A stretch of 10,476 nt of DNA. Source: Rhodobacterales bacterium 34-62-10. Its GTDB lineage: Bacteria; Pseudomonadota; Alphaproteobacteria; Rhodobacterales; Rhodobacteraceae. Each line of letters starts with the position of its first letter. The first letter of the stretch is position 1. The notes under the pieces were generated by a model. That model worked only from the letters and a program-made list of their open reading frames with translations. It was not told the DNA's origin and made no database searches. Where the stretch lies: contig NCJR01000047.1 in NCBI GenBank assembly GCA_002282555.1, forward strand, positions 1-10,476. Direction: 5' to 3'. The position numbers and the translations under genes were made by a program. Shown here in pieces: positions 6,304 through 10,476 of this stretch.

Positions 6304-7578
6304 GTGTCGGCCCAGGTGCACAAACCCCTTGGTGATCCGCATGACGCGGCAGACCCACAGCCAAGGCCGCTGCATGTGCTGGTCGTGGATGACAGTGGCT
6401 TGCAGCGACGGATAGTGTCGGCCTCTTTGATCCGCTGGGGTTTTCGTGTGTCCGAGGCTGACAATGGGCAGATCGCGCTGAGCCTGTGTCAATCGGACCC
6501 GCCCGATCTGGTGCTGAGCGACTGGATGATGCCGGGCATGGACGGGCTTGAGTTCTGCAAAGCGTTTCGCCACCTGCCGCGGGAGGATTATGGCTATTTC
6601 ATCCTGCTCACCTCGAAAAGTGAGAAGGAAGAAGTTGCGATGGGTCTGGATTGCGGCGCGGATGATTTCCTGACCAAACCGGTGAACCCGGCGGAATTGC
6701 GTGCAAGGATCAATGCCGGGATGCGGATCATCGACATGCAGCGGCAGCTGACCGAGAAGAACCGCCTGATCGGTAGCACCCTGCTGGAGCTGCAGACGCT
6801 TTATGACGCGCTTGACAGTGATCTGGTCCAGGCCAAGAAACTTCAACAATCGCTGGTGCGTGAAAGGTTCCGCGATTTCGGGACGGCGCAGGTGTCGCTT
6901 TTGTTGCGGTCCAGCGGGCATGTGGGGGGCGATCTTGTCGGGTTCTATCCCGCAGGCGAGACACGTGTCGGGCTGTTCGCGATCGATGTGTCGGGGCATG
7001 GCATCAGTTCGGCACTGATGACGGCGCGGCTTGCCGGGTATCTGTCACCCGGTTCGCCCGAATACAATGTTGCGCTGACGCGGCTGGAGGATGGAACCCA
7101 TGGCCCCCTGCCCCCGGCACAGGTGGTTGAAACCCTGAACCGTCTTGTGCTTGAGGAGTTGCAGACCGAGCATTATTTCACGCTGCTTCTGGCAGATCTG
7201 GATCTGGTTTCGGGGCGTGTCGTGATGGTGCAGGCCGGGCATCCGCATCCGATGATCCAGCGGGTCGATGGCCGACTTGAGGTGTTGGGTCAGGGTGGTC
7301 TTCCGGTTGGCCTGATTGAAGGTGCCGGATTTGAGGAGTTCGACTGTGTTCTGGCGCCCGGCGACCGTCTGGTGATCCTGTCGGACGGGGTGATGGAATG
7401 TCCCGATCCGGCAAACGTCCTGCTGGGCCATGATGGTGTCGCAACCATCCTTGATGACTTGGCGGGGCTGGCGGGCACTTCGTTTCTGGAAGCCCTGATC
7501 TGGCGCGTGACATCCTATGCGGGGGGGCGCGACTTTCCCGATGACGTATCGGCCATCACGCTGGAATTTGTCGGATAG
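6304..7578 (+). CDS. Response regulator with REC and PP2C (RsbU/SpoIIE-type) serine phosphatase domains
   Basis: A 424-residue fusion. The receiver domain (about 23-138) has Asp29/Asp30, phosphoacceptor Asp73 in LSDWMMPGMDG, Thr103 and Lys125. A coiled-coil-like helix (about 140-190) links it to a PP2C phosphatase domain that retains the metal ligands: GGD (Asp210), DVSGHG (Asp228), SDG (Asp361) and a C-terminal DD (413-414). Such proteins dephosphorylate anti-sigma-factor antagonists, releasing a sigma factor or another partner. Known relatives in architecture are Pseudomonas HsbR (paired with HptB) and R. capsulatus RbaY, which affects gene transfer agent production. GTG 6304 is chosen because GAGGG lies 8-9 nt upstream. 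The in-frame ATG at 6286 has GAGG immediately against it with no spacer, but cannot be excluded; it would add six residues. The target protein is not encoded in the window. Confidence 0.88.
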   Translation: MSAQVHKPLGDPHDAADPQPRPLHVLVVDDSGLQRRIVSASLIRWGFRVSEADNGQIALSLCQSDPPDLVLSDWMMPGMDGLEFCKAFRHLPREDYGYFILLTSKSEKEEVAMGLDCGADDFLTKPVNPAELRARINAGMRIIDMQRQLTEKNRLIGSTLLELQTLYDALDSDLVQAKKLQQSLVRERFRDFGTAQVSLLLRSSGHVGGDLVGFYPAGETRVGLFAIDVSGHGISSALMTARLAGYLSPGSPEYNVALTRLEDGTHGPLPPAQVVETLNRLVLEELQTEHYFTLLLADLDLVSGRVVMVQAGHPHPMIQRVDGRLEVLGQGGLPVGLIEGAGFEEFDCVLAPGDRLVILSDGVMECPDPANVLLGHDGVATILDDLAGLAGTSFLEALIWRVTSYAGGRDFPDDVSAITLEFVG

Positions 7579-7632
7579 ACGAGAGTGGTGCGCGCCAAGG
7601 CGTGTGCCAAAGTGCGTAAGACTGCAGATCTG

Positions 7633-8073
7633 TCACGAGGTCGCATAGCGTGCCACGAAATGCCTGTCACCTGCATTTCCCAGTTTTCTGGCCGCCAGTG
7701 CGGGGGGCATCCACAGGGCGATGTGGCCGGGCTCTGTCGGGGGGCCGATCTGACGGACGGGACGCGCGACAAAGATCATGCAGACCTTTTCGGCCCACAG
7801 GTCGTATTCGGGCATATAGGTGAAACGTCGGAATGTCCCGATCCGGCGCGGGTTTGCGATGGTCCAGCCGGTTTCTTCGAACACCTCGCGGTGCAGGGCG
7901 GCCACGGGGGATTCGCCGGGGTCGATCCCGCCACCCGGAAGCTGGAATTCGGGCACCGGTTCGGCCTGATGCGTCAGCAGCAGATCGGTTCCGCGCGTCA
8001 GGATCGCATAGGCGCCGGGCCTGCGGGTATAAACCTGCCCATACCGTGGAGTTTCACCGAACCGTCTGATCAT
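7633..8073 (-). CDS. Nudix hydrolase
   Basis: A 146-residue single-domain protein with a complete Nudix box from Gly48: GX5E (Glu54), seven residues, then REVFEETGW (62-70), matching GX5EX7REUXEEXGU. The family hydrolyses nucleoside diphosphates linked to another moiety; the substrate cannot be told from the sequence. The start at 8073 is chosen because AAAGG lies about 8 nt upstream. The frame remains open to 8196, but that extension would run into the hslO leader and has no Nudix-like sequence. It is convergent with the REC-PP2C gene (54-bp gap, no obvious terminator hairpin) and divergent from hslO. It is distinct from the second Nudix gene further right, which has the CoA-pyrophosphatase signature. 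Confidence 0.88.
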   Translation of the reverse strand: MIRRFGETPRYGQVYTRRPGAYAILTRGTDLLLTHQAEPVPEFQLPGGGIDPGESPVAALHREVFEETGWTIANPRRIGTFRRFTYMPEYDLWAEKVCMIFVARPVRQIGPPTEPGHIALWMPPALAARKLGNAGDRHFVARYATS

Positions 8074-8122
8074 TCTGTCACCCTTTGCACAGGCCATGCG
8101 CGCAAGCGATGGCAGCCATTCC

Positions 8123-8150
8123 CTTGGTCCCTGCCTTGCCCCGCCTATAT
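8123..8150 (+). promoter_or_regulatory. Candidate RpoH (sigma32) heat-shock promoter of hslO
   Basis: CTTG (8123-8126), a 17-bp spacer, then CCTATAT (8144-8150) matches the alphaproteobacterial RpoH pattern (CTTG-N17/18-CYTATNT). The expected transcription start near 8157 leaves a leader of about 33 nt before the hslO ATG. Hsp33 is a heat- and oxidative-stress gene, so the sigma factor fits the product. In Rhodobacter RpoHI/RpoHII also serve the singlet-oxygen response. Confidence 0.55.
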
Positions 8151-8189
8151 ACACGCGATATGCCAAGACACGGCGCTGAAGGAAACCCC

Positions 8190-9188
8190 ATGACACTTGG
8201 ATCGAAAATAGCCTGGGACGACACGGTATTGCCGTTCCAGCTGGACAGTTCGGATATTCGCGGCCGCGTGGCCCGGCTGGACGGGGTACTGGACGGTATC
8301 CTGAAGCAGCACGACTATCCCCCGGTGGTCGAGGCCCTGGTGGCCGAGATGGCGCTTTTGACCGCGTTGATCGGGCAGACCGTCAAGCTGCGGTGGAAGT
8401 TGCAGCTTCAGGTGCAGTCGAATGGTCCGGTGCGGATGATCGCAACCGACTATTATGGACCGACCGAGGAAGGCGAATCCGCGCGGATCCGTGCCTATGC
8501 CAGCTATGATGCCGCGCGGCTGACGGATGGCAGGCCCTTCGATCAGATCGGGGCTGGGTATTTCGCGATCATGATCGATCAGGGTCGGGATATGGCACCC
8601 TATCAGGGGATCACGCCTTTGGCGGGGGGATCGCTGTCCTCCTGCGCCGAGGCATATTTTGCCCAGTCCGAGCAATTGCCGACGCGCTTTGCCCTCAGCT
8701 TCGGGAAATCGACGGAACGTGGCGGGCATGAATATTGGCGTGCCGGTGGCGTCATGTTGCAGCATATGCCCAAAGCATCGCCCTTTGCCAAAGGGACCGA
8801 GGCGACGGGGGAGGACGGGCTGTTGCATGCGCGCGATCTGGTTGATGGCGAGGATGGCGAGAATTGGAACCGGGTCAACCTGCTGCTTGATACGGTTGAG
8901 GAGTTGGAACTGGTCGGTCCTCGCGTGGCACCCACCGATCTGCTGGTTCGGTTGTTCCATGAGGAATCGCCGCGCGTGTTCGACGCGCAACCCGTGCGTT
9001 TCGGGTGCACCTGTTCGGAGGATCGTGTGCGGCAAAGCCTGTCGATCTATTCGGCCAAGGACATCAGGACGATGACCACGGATGAAGGCCGCGTGACGGC
9101 GGATTGTCAGTATTGCGGCGCGCATTACGATCTGGACCCGGCGACACTTGGCTTTGAAGCCAAAGGGACGGATGGGGATGACGCGTGA
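8190..9188 (+). CDS. hslO: Hsp33 redox-regulated molecular chaperone
   Basis: A 332-residue cytoplasmic holdase. The N-terminal domain carries the Hsp33 pattern, including VRMIATDYYG and YQGITPLAGGSLSSCAEAYF-like segments (strongly family-specific). The C-terminal zinc-binding redox switch is complete: Cys273 and Cys275 (CxC), then Cys306 and Cys309 (CxxC) after a 30-residue spacer. Under peroxide plus heat these cysteines form disulfides, zinc is released and the chaperone dimerises and becomes active. The start at 8190 is set by GAAGGA 6 nt upstream; an ATG at 8160 and the frame back to 8085 lack support. It appears to be the first gene of an operon with the CoA pyrophosphatase and cca genes, overlapping the former by about 11 bp. 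Confidence 0.95.
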   Translation: MTLGSKIAWDDTVLPFQLDSSDIRGRVARLDGVLDGILKQHDYPPVVEALVAEMALLTALIGQTVKLRWKLQLQVQSNGPVRMIATDYYGPTEEGESARIRAYASYDAARLTDGRPFDQIGAGYFAIMIDQGRDMAPYQGITPLAGGSLSSCAEAYFAQSEQLPTRFALSFGKSTERGGHEYWRAGGVMLQHMPKASPFAKGTEATGEDGLLHARDLVDGEDGENWNRVNLLLDTVEELELVGPRVAPTDLLVRLFHEESPRVFDAQPVRFGCTCSEDRVRQSLSIYSAKDIRTMTTDEGRVTADCQYCGAHYDLDPATLGFEAKGTDGDDA

Positions 9189-9783
9189 TCCAGACCCTCT
9201 GGCGCATGTCATCAGGGCGCTGGGCCGCGAAGGGCGGCCCTCGTCGGATTTCGATCTGAACCCGGATGTGGTGCTGCCTGAAGATCGTCGCCTGCGGGCG
9301 GCGGGGGTTTTGGTGCCACTGATCGAGCGGTCTTTTGGTATGCAGGTGATCCTGACCAAGCGGTCGTCGGCCTTGAAGCATCATCCGGGGCAGATCGCCT
9401 TTCCAGGCGGCAAGCAGGATGAGGGCGATGCCGATGTGATCGCCGCTGCCCTGCGCGAGGCCGAGGAAGAGATCGGGCTGGACCGCGCCAATGTCGAGGT
9501 GTTGGGCACCATGCCCGCGCATGAGACGGTGACGGGTTTCATCGTGACCCCGGTTCTGGCGCGGGTGTGCGCGCCGTTCCAGCCCCGCCCCGAACCGGGT
9601 GAGGTGGCCGAGGTGTTTGAGGCGCCGCTGGCGCATGTGACCGATCCTGCCCGTTTCATCATCCAGTCGCGGCGTTGGCGCGGGCAAAGGCGGCATTACT
9701 TTACCGTGCCTTACGGCCCCTATTACATCTGGGGGGCTACTGCCCGTATCCTGCGGTCGCTGGCCGACCGGATGGAGGGGTGA
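9178..9783 (+). CDS. NudL/YeaB-type CoA pyrophosphatase (Nudix)
   Basis: A 201-residue protein with the UPF0035/CoA-specific signature: LTKRSSALKHHPGQIAFPGG (59-78), which precedes and merges into the Nudix box containing AALREAEEEIGL (90-101). This combination marks the subfamily that cleaves coenzyme A and acyl-CoA to 4'-phosphopantetheine derivatives and 3',5'-ADP. As usual for the subfamily, the first Nudix glutamate position is replaced by Asp (Asp84). The ATG at 9178 is preferred because GGGACGG is well spaced; in-frame ATGs at 9172 and 9148 are possible and would add 2 or 10 residues. The gene overlaps the end of hslO and its TGA shares one base with the cca ATG, so the three genes are probably translated together. 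Confidence 0.92.
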   Translation: MTRDPDPLAHVIRALGREGRPSSDFDLNPDVVLPEDRRLRAAGVLVPLIERSFGMQVILTKRSSALKHHPGQIAFPGGKQDEGDADVIAAALREAEEEIGLDRANVEVLGTMPAHETVTGFIVTPVLARVCAPFQPRPEPGEVAEVFEAPLAHVTDPARFIIQSRRWRGQRRHYFTVPYGPYYIWGATARILRSLADRMEG

Positions 9784-10476
9784 TGCGGATCACGGCGGAG
9801 TGGATCACGGCGGATCATACGCAGGCGGTGTGCCGGATGCTGAACGATGCGGGACACAGGGCGCTGTTCGTGGGGGGCTGCGTGCGCAACGCGATCATCG
9901 GGGAACCGGTGACGGATATCGACATCGCCACGGATGCGCGGCCTGAAATGGTGATCGAACTGGCCAAGGATGCGGGGCTGCGGCCTGTTCCCACCGGGTT
10001 GGAGCATGGCACGATCACTGTGATCGCGGGCGGTATCCCGCATGAGGTGACGACGTTTCGCCGCGATGTAGAGACTGATGGACGCCGCGCCGTCGTCGCC
10101 TATTCCACGCGGGTCGAGGATGATGCCGTGCGGCGTGATTTCACGATGAACGCGCTTTATGCGGATCGTGCGGGCCATGTTCTGGACCCGTTGGGCGGTT
10201 TGCCCGATCTGATGGCGCGGCGCGTCCGGTTCATCGAGGATGCTGCCGCGCGGATTGCCGAGGATTACCTGCGTATCCTTCGGTTCTTTCGGTTTCACGC
10301 GTGGTATGGTGACGATGCCGAGGGGCCTGATCCGCATGCCTTGGCCGCCATTGCCGAGGCGACGGATGGTTTGGCGCAGTTGTCGCGGGAGCGGATCGGG
10401 GCTGAGATGCGCAAGCTTTTGTCGGCGCCCGACCCGGCACCATCCGTTGCGGCGATGCGGGCTTGCGGGGTGTTGA
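9783..10476 (+). CDS. cca: CCA tRNA nucleotidyltransferase, partial (C-terminus beyond window)
   Basis: The first 231 residues are visible. The nucleotidyltransferase core is clear: FVGGCVRN (29-36), the catalytic DIDIAT with Asp45 and Asp47, the HGTITV segment, and RRDFTMNALY, followed by the RIAEDYLRILRFFRF region that begins the neck domain. This is the class II CCA-adding/poly(A) polymerase head that adds or repairs the 3' CCA of tRNAs. The ATG overlaps the preceding TGA (TGATG), so translation is coupled to the CoA pyrophosphatase gene. The N-terminus carries two near-identical 15-bp units in frame (9787-9814). The gene runs off the right edge of the window with no stop. Confidence 0.93.
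   Translation, partial: MRITAEWITADHTQAVCRMLNDAGHRALFVGGCVRNAIIGEPVTDIDIATDARPEMVIELAKDAGLRPVPTGLEHGTITVIAGGIPHEVTTFRRDVETDGRRAVVAYSTRVEDDAVRRDFTMNALYADRAGHVLDPLGGLPDLMARRVRFIEDAAARIAEDYLRILRFFRFHAWYGDDAEGPDPHALAAIAEATDGLAQLSRERIGAEMRKLLSAPDPAPSVAAMRACGVL

Noticed and set aside
7579..7632. Terminator between the convergent REC-PP2C and Nudix genes
   Set aside because: Only a short CAGATCTG palindrome (7625-7632) is present, with no stable stem or T-run.
8074..8196. N-terminal extension of the first Nudix protein up to 8196
   Set aside because: The extension overlaps the hslO promoter and leader, has no family similarity, and the ATG at 8073 has its own ribosome-binding site.
8145..9359. Minus-strand open frame of 404 codons opposite hslO
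   Set aside because: hslO has all Hsp33 motifs on the plus strand; the antisense frame has no recognisable motif and no ribosome-binding site.

Overview
This is a contiguous chromosomal stretch of an alphaproteobacterium, almost certainly order Rhodobacterales (Rhodobacter/Roseobacter group). The basis is high GC, recognisable RegB-SenC-RegA proteins in their classical divergent layout, a kinase-less multi-PAS protein in the place expected for DivL next to tsaE, and Rhodobacter-like protein sequences throughout. Coding is dense. I see no mobile element, CRISPR array, tRNA or rRNA. Two genes run off the ends: the phosphotransferase at the left and cca at the right.

Left block, all on the minus strand (1-4449), in order of transcription: regB (redox sensor kinase), a membrane-anchored multi-PAS protein without a kinase domain (DivL-like), tsaE (tRNA t6A ATPase) and an AmgK-type sugar kinase. 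The gap between regB and the PAS gene holds an exact CtrA box (TTAA-N7-TTAAC) overlapping a plausible -35, and a perfect 16-bp palindrome over the -10.

Middle block: senC and regA run on the plus strand, divergent from regB. This is the RegBA/PrrBA global redox system with its copper/SCO1-type partner. regA has its own good-looking promoter. Its end overlaps by 12 bp the end of a convergent gene for a single-domain Hpt phosphotransfer protein. Divergent from hpt is a REC-PP2C (RsbU/SpoIIE-type) phosphatase gene, and an imperfect inverted repeat lies between the two. This pair resembles a phosphorelay feeding a partner-switching (anti-sigma) pathway, as in Pseudomonas HptB-HsbR or Rhodobacter RbaY. 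No cognate kinase, anti-sigma factor or antagonist is encoded here.

Right block: a minus-strand Nudix hydrolase, then a tightly packed plus-strand operon of hslO (Hsp33 redox chaperone), a NudL/YeaB-type CoA pyrophosphatase and cca (tRNA nucleotidyltransferase). hslO is preceded by a strong match to an alphaproteobacterial RpoH promoter.

Taken together, the window concentrates signal-transduction genes (redox, CtrA-related, PP2C partner-switching) and stress-response genes. The most interesting parts are the CtrA-box promoter of the DivL-like gene and the orphan Hpt/REC-PP2C pair beside RegA.
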